A DNA stretch of 64,000 nucleotides from Paenibacillus mellifer (GCF_023195895.1 NZ_JALPRK010000001.1:62001-126000); one strand, 5' to 3'. Shown: positions 1 through 8,959, counted from the first letter of the stretch. Numbers and translations: made by a program. The notes: generated by a model not told the origin, from the letters alone.

Positions 1-2
1 TG

Positions 3-347
3 CGGGAGACCTACCTCGAATATGCTTGGGTCGAAGACGGCGAGATCGTAAGCGGCGGCACAGTCTTGTTTGTGAAACCGAAGCACTTCGGGTTCGTACA
101 CCCAGGCATCCAAGCCGTGATCACGGAGGCTGTAGATCGCTTCACGATAACGTTATCCTCAGAAGCGTATGCTCGGTTCGTAGAGCTGGATGTTGCGGAA
201 CTGGACGCGATTTTCAGCGATAACTATTTTGATTTGTCGGCCGGGGCACAGAAGACGGTTACCGTCCTTAAATCGGCAATGAGTCGCCCGGCGGAGCTAG
301 CCGAGCTGCAAGAGCGACTCACCGTTCGCAGTGTTTACGATATTTAA
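3..347 (+). CDS. Beta-mannosidase (GH2), C-terminal end, cut by window edge
   Basis: Only the last 114 residues are present and the frame is open at the left edge. The segment reads ETYLEYAWVEDGEIVSGGTV, then FVKPKHFGF, and further on FSDNYFDL. This matches the C-terminal beta-sandwich of family GH2 beta-mannosidases, which release mannose from mannan-derived oligosaccharides in the cytoplasm. The catalytic residues lie upstream, outside the window, so activity cannot be judged. The gene is followed by about 200 bp holding the promoter of the next operon. Assignment to beta-mannosidase rather than another GH2 enzyme rests on the KPKHF and SDNYFDL motifs. Confidence 0.82.
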   Translation, partial: RETYLEYAWVEDGEIVSGGTVLFVKPKHFGFVHPGIQAVITEAVDRFTITLSSEAYARFVELDVAELDAIFSDNYFDLSAGAQKTVTVLKSAMSRPAELAELQERLTVRSVYDI

Positions 348-414
348 CCTCAAGAAGTGAAGTGGGGGTGGTCCGTAGGGAACACTCCTTTTGCGTTTGA
401 GGAAAAACCAAAAG

Positions 415-473
415 TTGACAATCAGACTTAACGGATTTATATTGAGTAAAAACTCAATGAGTGATAACTCAAT
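415..473 (+). promoter_or_regulatory. Sigma-A promoter with two overlapping TetR-type operators
   Basis: A near-consensus promoter has TTGACA at 415-420, a 17-nt spacer and TATATT at 438-443. Over the -10 lie two copies of an inverted repeat: ATTGAGT-N4-ACTCAAT at 441-458 (perfect) and AATGAGT-N4-ACTCAAT at 456-473 (one mismatch). The copies share three bases and repeat every 15 bp. Their position over the -10 and start region implies repression, most simply autorepression by the TetR protein encoded just downstream. Confidence 0.85.
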
Positions 474-545
474 ATAATGGAAACGGAGAATCGCTTCATG
501 CGCAGATTGGATGAATCATCAACCACGGACGGAAAGGAGAGGGGA

Positions 546-1169
546 ATGGCCTTGGAAATGAAGGGCGACGGGGAGAAGGTTAAATCACAGCGTCAGCAAC
601 AAAAGGAACGGACCCGTCAGCGGTTAATCGATACGGCGTTGTCGCTGTATGCCCGGGAAGGACTGTTAGCCACCCGAACCGCGGATGTGGCCCGGGCGGC
701 GGAGGTGTCGCACGGCACGTTATTTGCCCACTTCGTCACCCAGGAGGCGCTCATGAATGCGGTTATCGAGACGTTTAGCGCGCAAACGACCGCCCGGTTG
801 CATGAGCTGGCTTCCCAGGGCAGCAGCCTGCGAGAGGTGCTGCGGGCTCATTTGGCGGGGCTGCGGGAAGGAGAGGCATTTTATGCTCGACTGGTCAGAG
901 AATGTCGGATGCTGCCGGACGAATCACGGCATCTCTTGACTGCGATCCAGTCGGTTGTCTCTCATCACCTCTGCGCCGCTGCGGAACGGGAGATGCAGGC
1001 CGGTTTAATCCGGACGATGCCGCTTCATTTGCTGTTCAACACCTGGATCGGTTTGATCCATCATTATTTGGCGAACGATGATTTGTTCGCGCCGAGGGGC
1101 TCCGTGTTGGAGCGTTACGGGGAGGAATTGCTGGAGCATTATTTATTTTTGCTTGCGCCTCGGGGATAA
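546..1169 (+). CDS. TetR/AcrR family transcriptional repressor
   Basis: The protein has 207 residues. Its N-terminal third carries a TetR helix-turn-helix (TADVARAAEVSHGTLFAHF); the rest is an alpha-helical ligand-binding domain with no recognisable specificity. I chose ATG 546 because AGGAGAGG lies just before it; an in-frame ATG at 477 would extend the protein by 23 residues, but it starts beside the operator and -10 and lacks a ribosome binding site. The gene leads a short operon with a zinc-ribbon protein and a TfoX-C protein. The double inverted repeat over its promoter indicates autoregulation. Ligand and further targets cannot be read from the sequence. Confidence 0.9.
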   Translation: MALEMKGDGEKVKSQRQQQKERTRQRLIDTALSLYAREGLLATRTADVARAAEVSHGTLFAHFVTQEALMNAVIETFSAQTTARLHELASQGSSLREVLRAHLAGLREGEAFYARLVRECRMLPDESRHLLTAIQSVVSHHLCAAAEREMQAGLIRTMPLHLLFNTWIGLIHHYLANDDLFAPRGSVLERYGEELLEHYLFLLAPRG

Positions 1170-1203
1170 GAGTACGTAACCAGACTAAAAAGGAGTGTTC
1201 AAG

Positions 1204-1455
1204 ATGAAAAAATGTATTGCCTGCGGCATGCCAATGCAAGCGCCATCCGAGTTCGCCTTAAGCGACACGAGTAAGGACTATTGCGTACATTGTGCACGGC
1301 CGGACGGTACCATGCAGTCACTGGAAGAGAAGTTGAAGTCCATGACGGCTTTTATTGTACGTACCCAAGGGCTGGACATACAAGCGGCCGAATCTGCCGC
1401 CAGAAGCTTGATGGCGCGGCTTCCGGCTTGGCAGGAGCAACTACGGGAAGGGTAG
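1204..1455 (+). CDS. Small zinc-ribbon protein
   Basis: An 83-residue protein opens with MKKCIACGMPMQ and continues with DYCVHCARPDGT. The two CxxC pairs (CIAC, CVHC) would bind one zinc ion as in the putative zinc-ribbon family Zn_ribbon_2. The rest is a short helical tail. The start is ATG 1204, eight bases after AAGGAG at 1190-1195; GTG 1195 overlaps that ribosome binding site and is unlikely. It lies between tetR and a TfoX-C gene on the same strand, so it is probably co-transcribed and TetR controlled. No enzymatic function is known for the family; a nucleic-acid or protein-binding role is only a guess. Confidence 0.82.
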   Translation: MKKCIACGMPMQAPSEFALSDTSKDYCVHCARPDGTMQSLEEKLKSMTAFIVRTQGLDIQAAESAARSLMARLPAWQEQLREG

Positions 1456-1457
1456 GG

Positions 1458-1739
1458 ATGGGAATGGGCGCGTTGAAACGGCAACTTCAACTTCAGGACC
1501 TCCCCAATATCAGTACAGTCATTGCGCGTAAATTGCGGCAAGCCGGACTGAACACGCCGGAGCAGCTTTATGCAATGGGCAGTAAAGAAGCCTTTGTAAG
1601 AATTAAGCTGCAAGACCCTACGGCATGCCTGAACATGCTTTATGCGTTGGAGGGATCCATTCGGGGGATACGTTGGCATCTTATGGACGCGAAGGTCAAA
1701 AGCGAACTCAAGGTTTTTTTTGCAAAGTTAAACCAGTAA
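1458..1739 (+). CDS. TfoX C-terminal domain protein
   Basis: The 93-residue product consists almost wholly of a TfoX/Sxy C-terminal domain. Typical features are LPNISTVIARKLRQAGLNT followed by LYAMGSKEAF, a helix-hairpin-helix-like fold. In gamma-proteobacteria the full protein promotes competence genes; stand-alone C-domains in Bacillota have no settled function. ATG 1458 comes two bases after the stop of the zinc-ribbon gene, and ATG 1464 is an alternative. The pairing with a zinc-ribbon protein under a TetR regulator suggests a small inducible unit, but what it responds to is unknown. Confidence 0.8.
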   Translation: MGMGALKRQLQLQDLPNISTVIARKLRQAGLNTPEQLYAMGSKEAFVRIKLQDPTACLNMLYALEGSIRGIRWHLMDAKVKSELKVFFAKLNQ

Positions 1740-1843
1740 GTTGCTCCAAAAAAGACATACTTATCATAAAAACCACATATTTACCCCTCAAGCCCCTAAA
1801 GTCTATCGTTAGAGAGGAATAAACGACAGGGGAGGGCAAGACG

Positions 1844-3070
1844 ATGCAGCCATGGTTTGAAGACGCCAAGTTGGGGATCTTTATCCATTACGGGATTTAC
1901 GCGGTTGACGGCGTTTCCGAATCCTGGTCCTTTCATAACGGCGTGATTTCGTATGAGGACTACATGAAACAATTGGACGGGTTTACGGCCTCCCGGTTCG
2001 ATGCGGACCAGTGGGCCGAATTGATCGAGCGGTCCGGGGCCAAGTACGCGGTGTTGACGACGAAACATCATGATGGCGTAGCGCTGTTTGATACTCAATA
2101 CAGCGACTTGAGCGTGGTGATGCGAACGCCGGCCCAACGCGACATCGTTAAAGAATATGCCGAAGCGGTCAAGAAACGGGGCATTCGACTTGGGATGTAC
2201 TATTCGCTGATCGACTGGTCGCATCCGGATTACCCTAGCGTGTATCCAGGAGGTGTCGTGCCTGAGGATTTGAACCAGGTTAACCGTTTCTCGGAGCCGC
2301 TGGACGGCATCCAGGACGAGGAGAGATGGCAGAGCTTCCTGGAGTTCAACCGCAATCAGCTGAAGGAGATCTTAACGAGGTACGGCGTCGTTGATTTGCT
2401 CTGGTTCGACGGAGACTGGGAACGCAGCGCGGAGCAATGGGGATTACCGGAGTTTAAGACTTATCTGCAGTCCTTTAACCCGGATCTCATCCTCAATTCG
2501 CGTCTAGCCGGCCACGGGGATTACAAAACGCCGGAGCAAGGGCTTCCGATCACAAGACCGGAAGGGCCTTGGGAGTTCTGCACGACAATCAATACGTCAT
2601 GGGGTTATCAACCGAAAGACCACAACTATAAATCGTTGAAACAAATCATTCGCATGTTCTGCGACTGTATCTCCATCGGCGGCAACATGCTGCTTAATAT
2701 CGGTCCCCGCGAGGACGGGACGATCGATCCGAGACAAGCCGATATCCTGCTCGGATTGGGCGATTGGATTCGAACGCACGATGAGGCGGTGTATGGGACC
2801 GTCGAGGGGATCATGACCCGGTATTGGTTAGGAGGAAGCACGCTTAGTAAAGACCGGAAGACGTTGTATCTATTCGTGTACGATGATCCGAAGGAAAACG
2901 TCTGCTTAAAGGGGTTATGCAACCCAATTCGCAGAATTACCGTCCTCCATTCGGGCAAGGGGCTGAACTATGACATTCATGGCGGTGTGCCTTGGTTTAA
3001 CATTCCAGGTACGACGTGGATTTATATGACGCCGGAGGATTGCCACGAGCACGTTACCGTTCTGAAGTAG
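1844..3070 (+). CDS. Alpha-L-fucosidase, family GH29
   Basis: The 408-residue protein begins MQPWFEDAKLGIFIHYGIY, the characteristic opening of the GH29 barrel, and contains TTKHHDGVALFDT. The motif LLWFDGDW places the likely nucleophile at Asp189. GH29 enzymes remove alpha-L-fucose from glycans with retention. There is no signal peptide, so it should act in the cytoplasm on imported fucosylated oligosaccharides. ATG 1844 follows GGGGAGGG. The length is slightly short for the family, which usually adds a C-terminal sandwich of variable size. It is a single gene ended by a strong hairpin; the LacI/ABC operon downstream could import its substrate, but nothing in the sequence proves the link. 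Confidence 0.92.
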   Translation: MQPWFEDAKLGIFIHYGIYAVDGVSESWSFHNGVISYEDYMKQLDGFTASRFDADQWAELIERSGAKYAVLTTKHHDGVALFDTQYSDLSVVMRTPAQRDIVKEYAEAVKKRGIRLGMYYSLIDWSHPDYPSVYPGGVVPEDLNQVNRFSEPLDGIQDEERWQSFLEFNRNQLKEILTRYGVVDLLWFDGDWERSAEQWGLPEFKTYLQSFNPDLILNSRLAGHGDYKTPEQGLPITRPEGPWEFCTTINTSWGYQPKDHNYKSLKQIIRMFCDCISIGGNMLLNIGPREDGTIDPRQADILLGLGDWIRTHDEAVYGTVEGIMTRYWLGGSTLSKDRKTLYLFVYDDPKENVCLKGLCNPIRRITVLHSGKGLNYDIHGGVPWFNIPGTTWIYMTPEDCHEHVTVLK

Positions 3071-3172
3071 GAGTTTGCCGAGCCAATTGAAATGTATGGC
3101 GGCTCCGGTGCTGTTGTTACCCATAACTAGAATAAGAGATTTAGCAAGACGCATTCTTATCCTATCGATGCG

Positions 3173-3197
3173 AAGCGGCCGAAAGGCCGCTTTTTTG
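3173..3197 (+). terminator. Rho-independent terminator after the fucosidase
   Basis: The stem AAGCGGCC with loop GAAA and arm GGCCGCTT runs straight into a T tract. It lies about 100 bp after the fucosidase stop codon. Confidence 0.9.
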
Positions 3198-3220
3198 CGT
3201 CTTGCAACAGTTTAACAATT

Positions 3221-3324
3221 AAACCGGTTTCGCGAACCATTCGTCTGCGATTTTACAAACTTCGTACGGGGACCCGAAACGGTTTTAACAAAACCGGTTT
3301 AATCTAGGTTCGTACTAGTACGAA
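3221..3324 (+). promoter_or_regulatory. Operator cluster upstream of lacI-type gene
   Basis: Two kinds of palindrome are present. AAACCGGTTT occurs perfectly at 3221-3230 and 3291-3300, with a related AAACGGTTTT at 3278-3287; this CG-centred form is typical of LacI-family operators. A second element, TTCGTACTAGTACGAA, is a perfect 16-bp palindrome at 3309-3324, just upstream of the ribosome binding site, and its half-site TTCGTAC recurs at 3261-3267. The first set probably binds the LacI protein encoded next; the binder of the second is unknown. I could not place -35 and -10 boxes with confidence. Confidence 0.7.
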
Positions 3325-3340
3325 TTGTGGAGAGGAACGA

Positions 3341-4375
3341 TTGACCGTGGCAACGATTGATGATGTGGCAAAGAAGGCGGGGGTATCCAAGAGCACCGTA
3401 TCCAGTGTGTTCAGCAAAAAACGCCCGATCAGCAAGGAAGTAACGGCAGAGGTTCTCCGGGTGGCCAAAGAGCTGAATTACCGGCCAAACTACTGGGCCC
3501 GTAGTCTGGTGAACAAAACGACGCGCATCATCGGCCTGAATATGCGGGGCGAGCAGAAGGCGAAGCTGAACCAGTTTCAGTATTCGCTGCTCAACGGGGT
3601 GCTGCCCGTCTGTTATGAACATGGGTATCGCCTGTTAATCAACACCGTGTCATCTACCTACAAAAATCAGGTTGAACATATCGCCTCCGATCCGGTGGAC
3701 GGCGAGATTATCCTTGATGCGGTGATCGGCGATCCCCGAATTGAGGATTGTTTACAGCGGGACCTTCCCATCGTTGTCATCGGTCGTCCGTCTGAGGAGG
3801 ACGAGTCCCGTGTCTGCTATGTCGACAACGATAATGTCGGTATCGCTGCGAAGGCAACGCAGTACCTAATGTCGCTTGGACACCGTCGTATCCTGTTTCT
3901 GAATGCTCCAGCGAACCGCACCGTGGCCGTGGACCGCGGACAAGGCTACCTGAATGCGTTCGAGCAGGCCGGCCTAATACCTCCGAAGGATATGATCGTA
4001 CACAAGCCGGACGGCATCACCTCGTCAATGACATTTGGCTGTGACACGGTGTTGACCCATCTGCGTGCGGATCCCGGCATCACAGCGGTTCTGGCCGACA
4101 CCGACTCGATGGCGCTAGGCGTCTACCAGGCCGCGGAGCAGCTTGGCCTAAGCATACCGGGGCAGCTGTCCGTGTTGTCCTTTGCTTATGATAGCCCATT
4201 GGCGCAGGAATTTTCACCGCCCCTCACCGGGGTTCGGCTTCATGCCGACCAACTGGGGCAGGAGTCCATGCTGCTCTTGCTGGAGCAGCTCGAAACCGGC
4301 AAGCGTCTCGCCAAACGAACGCTGATCCCGGCAGAGATCGTGGTACGTGGTTCCTGCGCGCCAACCCAAGGATAG
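3341..4375 (+). CDS. LacI family transcriptional regulator
   Basis: A 344-residue protein has the LacI helix-turn-helix at residues 3-25 (ATIDDVAKKAGVSKSTVSSV) and the hinge region near residue 50 (NYRPNYWARSL). The remainder is a periplasmic-binding-like sensor domain that would bind a sugar. The start is TTG 3341, preceded by GAGAGGA. It is the first gene of an operon with a sugar ABC transporter, a PHP hydrolase and an MFS transporter, 40 bp before the binding protein gene. Two AAACCGGTTT sites upstream support autoregulation and control of the operon. The inducer is unknown; an oligosaccharide is likely from context. Confidence 0.92.
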   Translation: MTVATIDDVAKKAGVSKSTVSSVFSKKRPISKEVTAEVLRVAKELNYRPNYWARSLVNKTTRIIGLNMRGEQKAKLNQFQYSLLNGVLPVCYEHGYRLLINTVSSTYKNQVEHIASDPVDGEIILDAVIGDPRIEDCLQRDLPIVVIGRPSEEDESRVCYVDNDNVGIAAKATQYLMSLGHRRILFLNAPANRTVAVDRGQGYLNAFEQAGLIPPKDMIVHKPDGITSSMTFGCDTVLTHLRADPGITAVLADTDSMALGVYQAAEQLGLSIPGQLSVLSFAYDSPLAQEFSPPLTGVRLHADQLGQESMLLLLEQLETGKRLAKRTLIPAEIVVRGSCAPTQG

Positions 4376-4415
4376 GATAGGAATCTAGAAGAGAAACCAA
4401 GGAGGAAATCATCCA

Positions 4416-5864
4416 GTGAAAAGGAAAGCGACTCATCTCATGGCGCTGCTGGCGATCGGTTCGATGCTGCTGTCGGCCTGCGGCGGAAATACACCTAATA
4501 ACGGTACCTCGGCAAATGGCGGAACGCAAAATGGTGCTTCAACCGGAGCGCCATCGGAAACACCGGCAGGCGACATGAAACTGCGTATCCTGTCTGCCAA
4601 CGTAGGCGGAAAAACGCCGGAGGAGAACGCCAAATTTGAGCAGGAAATCAAACGGTTAACCGGCATCGACGTGACGATTGAGCGCCCGGCCAGCGACTAT
4701 GACCAAAAGGTACTGACGGCGCTGGGTTCCGGCGAGAAATACGATCTCATCGAAGGCAGTGATCTCGGCAAGCTGAACAGCTTCGTCGATCAAGGTGCGC
4801 TGACTAGTTTAACGGACTTCGTGCAAGGGTCGAGCCAATTGTCGGATCCCAGCGTCGTTCCATCCGCGGAGTGGGATCAGCTGAAAGGCCAAGACGGTAA
4901 CATTTATGCCGTATTCTCCAAGTTCCAAGGCGGCACAATGCCGATCGTCCGTAAGGACTGGCTGGACAAGCTGAACCTGCAGGAGCCCAAAACGCTGGAC
5001 GACTACTATAACGTGCTGAAGGCATTCAAGGAGCAGGACCCGGACGGCAACGGTAAAGCCGATACATACGGACTTAGCACCTCCGGGCTGTATGACATTC
5101 AGGGTTTCATGAGCGCAGCCGGCTTGAAATACCGTTATGTGCTGAAGGACGGAAAACGGACAATTCCGTATGCGTCGGAAGCAGCTATTCCGATGTACGA
5201 ATGGTTTGCCAAGCTGACGAGGGAAGGCATCATGGACCCGAACTTCGTCACGAACGATACGGGCAAGATGCGCAACCTGTTCCTGACCGACCGTGTTGGT
5301 ATGGTCACGTATTGGGATGCCTGGGTCGGGATGTTCAACAGCACGCGCCAGGAAGCCGACCCGAACACCACGTTTGAAGCCAAAGCTTTGGCCAGCGCGA
5401 CAGGACCGGATGGCAACCTGCTGATGCGCCGCGGGGACCCGGATTACTGGATGATGCCGGTGAATGCCGAACACCCGGACGCGGCGAAGAAGTTCTTGGA
5501 GTTTTGGCACACCGAAGCGGGTATTACGTTGGGTAGCCTGGGGATCGAAGGCGATGATTACACGAAGGACGGCGACCAATACACACTGACTGCGACTGGT
5601 AAAGAGCATAACATGGACCACGGCGTACCGTTCTGGTACAACGAAACCGTGAAGCCGCCGTTCGGCAAGCTTCCTGGGGTGCAGGAGGCGCAGGATCTGG
5701 TCAAGCAGTACGCCACGTTGGAGTTGTCCCTGCCGGAGTGGGCAGACGCAGAGAAAATCGTGCAAAACTACGCCCTGAAGGCCATGTCCGGAGAAATGCC
5801 GGCGGGCGATGCGGTCAAGCAAATGCAGAAGGAACTGAAGGCAGCGAACCTCATCGACGAATAG
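4416..5864 (+). CDS. Sugar ABC transporter substrate-binding lipoprotein
   Basis: The 482-residue product has a lipoprotein signal with lipobox LLSAC ending near residue 22, then a Gly/Asn/Thr-rich linker and a family 1 extracellular solute-binding domain. It would be anchored by its lipid to the outer face of the membrane and deliver an oligosaccharide to the two permeases encoded next. The start is GTG 4416 after AAGGAGG. The size and the LplB/YtcP-type partners match the LplA-like binding proteins common in Paenibacillus. No ATPase is encoded nearby; such systems usually share an MsmX-type ATPase. Substrate specificity cannot be read from the sequence. Confidence 0.92.
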   Translation: MKRKATHLMALLAIGSMLLSACGGNTPNNGTSANGGTQNGASTGAPSETPAGDMKLRILSANVGGKTPEENAKFEQEIKRLTGIDVTIERPASDYDQKVLTALGSGEKYDLIEGSDLGKLNSFVDQGALTSLTDFVQGSSQLSDPSVVPSAEWDQLKGQDGNIYAVFSKFQGGTMPIVRKDWLDKLNLQEPKTLDDYYNVLKAFKEQDPDGNGKADTYGLSTSGLYDIQGFMSAAGLKYRYVLKDGKRTIPYASEAAIPMYEWFAKLTREGIMDPNFVTNDTGKMRNLFLTDRVGMVTYWDAWVGMFNSTRQEADPNTTFEAKALASATGPDGNLLMRRGDPDYWMMPVNAEHPDAAKKFLEFWHTEAGITLGSLGIEGDDYTKDGDQYTLTATGKEHNMDHGVPFWYNETVKPPFGKLPGVQEAQDLVKQYATLELSLPEWADAEKIVQNYALKAMSGEMPAGDAVKQMQKELKAANLIDE

Positions 5865-5891
5865 GCCAAGAATAGGATGTGACGATTACCC

Positions 5892-6770
5892 ATGAAAGCT
5901 CTTCGGAAGTATGCGGCTTTATATCTCATGATGATTCCTGTAGCCATCTATTTTCTCATCTATGGTTATTATCCGCTCGTTAAAGGGTTGCAGGTCAGCT
6001 TTCAGGATTATCGGCTCATGGGGAACGGTCCGTATGCCGGGCTTGCGAATTATTCGCAGGTCTGGCATGACCCGTTCTTCTGGAAGTCGCTGACGAACAC
6101 CCTGGTGATCGGGGGAGGCATCCTGGCTCTCGGCTTTGTCGCTCCTCTAGTGCTAGCGTTGTCCTTAAACGAAGTGTTGCATACCCGTTTCAAAAAAACA
6201 GCCCAAATGGTGCTCTACATTCCTCATCTACTATCCTGGGTCATCGTCGGCGGGATCTGGATTTTCCTGCTGTCTCCCGATACCGGGCTGGTTAATCTGC
6301 TGCTGCAGCGCTGGACAGGCACGCCGCCGATCCACTTTCTGGCCGAGTCGTTTTGGGCTCGCCTTGTCATGATCCTCGTCGCGACATGGAAGGACATGGG
6401 CTACAACTGTATCTTGTTCATGGCCGGGATCGTGACGATTAATCCGTCTCTCTACGAAGCTGCGCGCATGGATGGGGCAACCCGCTGGCAACAGGTTCGT
6501 TACGTCACGCTGCCTCAACTGCTGGGCACGATGAAGGTTGTTTTGCTGTTGAATACGATGGGCGTGCTGCGGATCTTCGACCAGGTATTTGTGCTGCGCA
6601 ATCCATCTACTGCACCGGATGTCGATGTGTTGATGGTGTATACATTTGAAAAAGGGATTATGAACATGCAGGTCGGCGTAGCCGCGGCCGCCAGCTTTAT
6701 GGTGCTGCTGTTCACCCTGGCACTGACGTTGGTCGTGCGCAAAATAACCCGATTCGACGAGGTGGGATAA
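5892..6770 (+). CDS. Sugar ABC transporter permease, LplB/UgpA type
   Basis: A 292-residue integral membrane protein with about six transmembrane segments. It carries the EAA loop YEAARMDGATRWQQVRYVTL near residues 182-201, where the shared ATPase docks. The N-terminus (YYPLVKGLQVSFQDY) is typical of LplB/YteP permeases. It lies between the binding protein and the second permease, so the two permeases would form a heterodimeric channel for an oligosaccharide. Only two bases separate its stop from the next gene. Confidence 0.93.
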   Translation: MKALRKYAALYLMMIPVAIYFLIYGYYPLVKGLQVSFQDYRLMGNGPYAGLANYSQVWHDPFFWKSLTNTLVIGGGILALGFVAPLVLALSLNEVLHTRFKKTAQMVLYIPHLLSWVIVGGIWIFLLSPDTGLVNLLLQRWTGTPPIHFLAESFWARLVMILVATWKDMGYNCILFMAGIVTINPSLYEAARMDGATRWQQVRYVTLPQLLGTMKVVLLLNTMGVLRIFDQVFVLRNPSTAPDVDVLMVYTFEKGIMNMQVGVAAAASFMVLLFTLALTLVVRKITRFDEVG

Positions 6771-6772
6771 CG

Positions 6773-7645
6773 ATGGGGAGCGAACGTTTCGAACGATTAG
6801 GCTGGAAAAATAAGCTTTTTGACACCGTAAACCTACTTTTTCTGCTGATATTGATGCTCGTGATGGTAGTCCCGTTTCTTAATGTATTGGCCTTGTCGTT
6901 TTCGTCGGGTCTTGCCTCGATGCAGCCGAACGTTGTGCTGTTTCCGGCGCAGTTTAGTGCCGAGGGTTACAAGACGATCTGGGAGAGCCTGGACCTGTGG
7001 CGGCCGTTCCTGAACAGCACGATTGTTACCGTAGTGGGAACGGTCCTGCACGTGCTGTTATCCTCACTCGCGGGTTATGTACTGATTCATCCGCATGTAC
7101 CGGGGAAGAAGGGGGTGATTACGTTTATTTTGCTCACGATGATGATCCCGCAGGAAGCGGTGCTGATTCCGCTGTACGTGGTGAACAAGGATTTTCATTT
7201 GATTAATACGCTGACGGTGCTGGTGTTGTCCGGGTTGGTGTCCGGGTTTTCGATCCTGCTGATGCGGAACTTCTTCATGGGGATCCCGTACGAGATCGCC
7301 GAAGCGGGCCGAATAGACGGGGCAGGGGACTTCTGGATTTTCGCCAGAATCTATTTGCGTCTGGCCGCGCCGGGACTTGCCACCGTGTCGCTGTTCGAAT
7401 TTGTAGGGCGCTGGAACATGTTTACGGCGCCGCTTATTTTCATTAACGACAGCATGAAGTATACGCTGCAAGTCGCGCTCAAGTCGATCATCATCGATAC
7501 GAGCAGCGTGTCGAGCAATTATCTGGTAACGACCAACGTAAAGATGGCCGGCATCGTGATTGCGATACTCCCGCTGATTGCGGTATATCCGTTCGTGCAG
7601 CGGTTTTTCATGAAAGGCATCATGTTGGGAGCTAGCAAGGAATAG
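6773..7645 (+). CDS. Sugar ABC transporter permease, YtcP/LplC (UgpE) type
   Basis: A 290-residue membrane protein with about six transmembrane helices. Its EAA loop reads YEIAEAGRIDGAGDFWIFAR near residues 179-198. The start VNLLFLLILMLVMVVPFLN is typical of YtcP/LplC permeases, and the C-terminal KGIMLGASKE is a family signature. It pairs with the permease immediately upstream. GAGGTGGG, at the end of the upstream gene, serves as ribosome binding site, implying translational coupling. Confidence 0.93.
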   Translation: MGSERFERLGWKNKLFDTVNLLFLLILMLVMVVPFLNVLALSFSSGLASMQPNVVLFPAQFSAEGYKTIWESLDLWRPFLNSTIVTVVGTVLHVLLSSLAGYVLIHPHVPGKKGVITFILLTMMIPQEAVLIPLYVVNKDFHLINTLTVLVLSGLVSGFSILLMRNFFMGIPYEIAEAGRIDGAGDFWIFARIYLRLAAPGLATVSLFEFVGRWNMFTAPLIFINDSMKYTLQVALKSIIIDTSSVSSNYLVTTNVKMAGIVIAILPLIAVYPFVQRFFMKGIMLGASKE

Positions 7646-7663
7646 AAGGGATGCTGCGAAGTT

Positions 7664-8959
7664 ATGGCAAAGAATCGGTTGGAGCACCAAGTTCAAGTTC
7701 AGCTTGTTCATGAGCAAGAGCGGAGTTATCCGGAGGTCGCCTTTCCCGTTCCGGAAGGGGCGGAATCCATTGAAGTACATTATCGCTATGAAAAAAACGA
7801 CCGTTCCGTGGTCGATCTCGGCTTACGTTCGCCGGACCGGATCATCGGTTGGAGTGGCGGGGCACGGGACGGTTTTCAGATAGGTTTGGAAAAAGCGACG
7901 CCCGGTTATTTGGCGGGACCCATTCTTCCCGGAGAATGGGCGGTGCTGTTAGGGGCTTATAAGGTCCCTGATGAAGGGATTCTGGTAGAACTAGAAATCA
8001 AGATCACTTTAAAGCATCGGCATTGGCTTAAAGGCGACCTGCACACTCATACCGTTCACAGCGACGGAAGCTATACAATCAGCGAGGCACTGGCTTCTTG
8101 CCGGGGAAAAGGGCTCGATTTCCTCGCGTTCACTGATCACAACACGGCTTCGCAAAACCGCTTTTCGGTGGCGCAGGACGAAACGCTGCTGATGATCCCC
8201 GGCGTGGAGATGACCAGCTATAAAGGCCATGCCAATCTGCTCGGGCATCCGGACGCGTTGACAGATTTCCGCGTGTTGACTCCAGAAGCAGCGGCCAAGG
8301 AGCTCCGGCAAGCACAAGAGAAAGGCGCGCTGGTCACGCTGAATCACCCATTTTGCCCGGACTGTCCATGGGAGCTTGGCTTCGACGTACCCTTCGATGC
8401 GATTGAGGTGTGGAACGGGCCGTGGCGGGAGCTGAACGAAACGGCGGTAGCCTGGTGGCAGCAGCGCCTTACCGAAGGCCGGCGCATCGTGGCTGTCGGC
8501 GGCAGTGATACGCACCGAGACGATCCGTTCGTCCGGCACGGAGGGCCAACGGCGCATGTATACGTCGAAGAGGAGACGGTTGCGGCCGTGCTCGATGCCG
8601 TAAGGCGCGGTGCGGTCGTGCTGTCGATGGGTCCGGACGATACCTTCATCACGTTGACAGCGGATGGGGCTGGCGTAGGAGATGAACTAGAGGTGGCGGT
8701 CGGACGTGATGATGTTGAGCTGTTGATCACGATTCGCAGTGCACAGGGGGATCGAGTTAGCTTGTGGTCGGACCACGGGCTGGAGCAGGAATGGACCGTG
8801 GAGCAGGGCAAGCAAGAGCTCGTTTGCCGAATGCCGGCGGATCGATTGTTCTACCGTGTAGAAGCGCGGCGATACTTGCCCGATTGGGAGCTTGACGTGA
8901 TGACTTGCCTGACCAATCCGGTTTATATCGCGCAAGGGATCTTAGGCGTATCCGTATGA
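7664..8959 (+). CDS. PHP-domain metal-dependent hydrolase (CehA/McbA family)
   Basis: The 431-residue protein has an N-terminal beta-rich segment of about 125 residues, then a PHP domain starting with LKGDLHTHTVHSDGS and LDFLAFTDHNT. Later metal-binding histidines occur in TLNHPFCPDC and GGSDTHRDD. PHP enzymes hydrolyse phosphoesters using two or three metal ions; the CehA/McbA relatives include a carbaryl ester hydrolase and a microcin maturation protein. There is no signal peptide. Its place in a sugar uptake operon suggests action on an imported, modified sugar, perhaps a phosphodiester, but that is inference. Its stop overlaps the start of the MFS gene (ATGA). Confidence 0.85.
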   Translation: MAKNRLEHQVQVQLVHEQERSYPEVAFPVPEGAESIEVHYRYEKNDRSVVDLGLRSPDRIIGWSGGARDGFQIGLEKATPGYLAGPILPGEWAVLLGAYKVPDEGILVELEIKITLKHRHWLKGDLHTHTVHSDGSYTISEALASCRGKGLDFLAFTDHNTASQNRFSVAQDETLLMIPGVEMTSYKGHANLLGHPDALTDFRVLTPEAAAKELRQAQEKGALVTLNHPFCPDCPWELGFDVPFDAIEVWNGPWRELNETAVAWWQQRLTEGRRIVAVGGSDTHRDDPFVRHGGPTAHVYVEEETVAAVLDAVRRGAVVLSMGPDDTFITLTADGAGVGDELEVAVGRDDVELLITIRSAQGDRVSLWSDHGLEQEWTVEQGKQELVCRMPADRLFYRVEARRYLPDWELDVMTCLTNPVYIAQGILGVSV

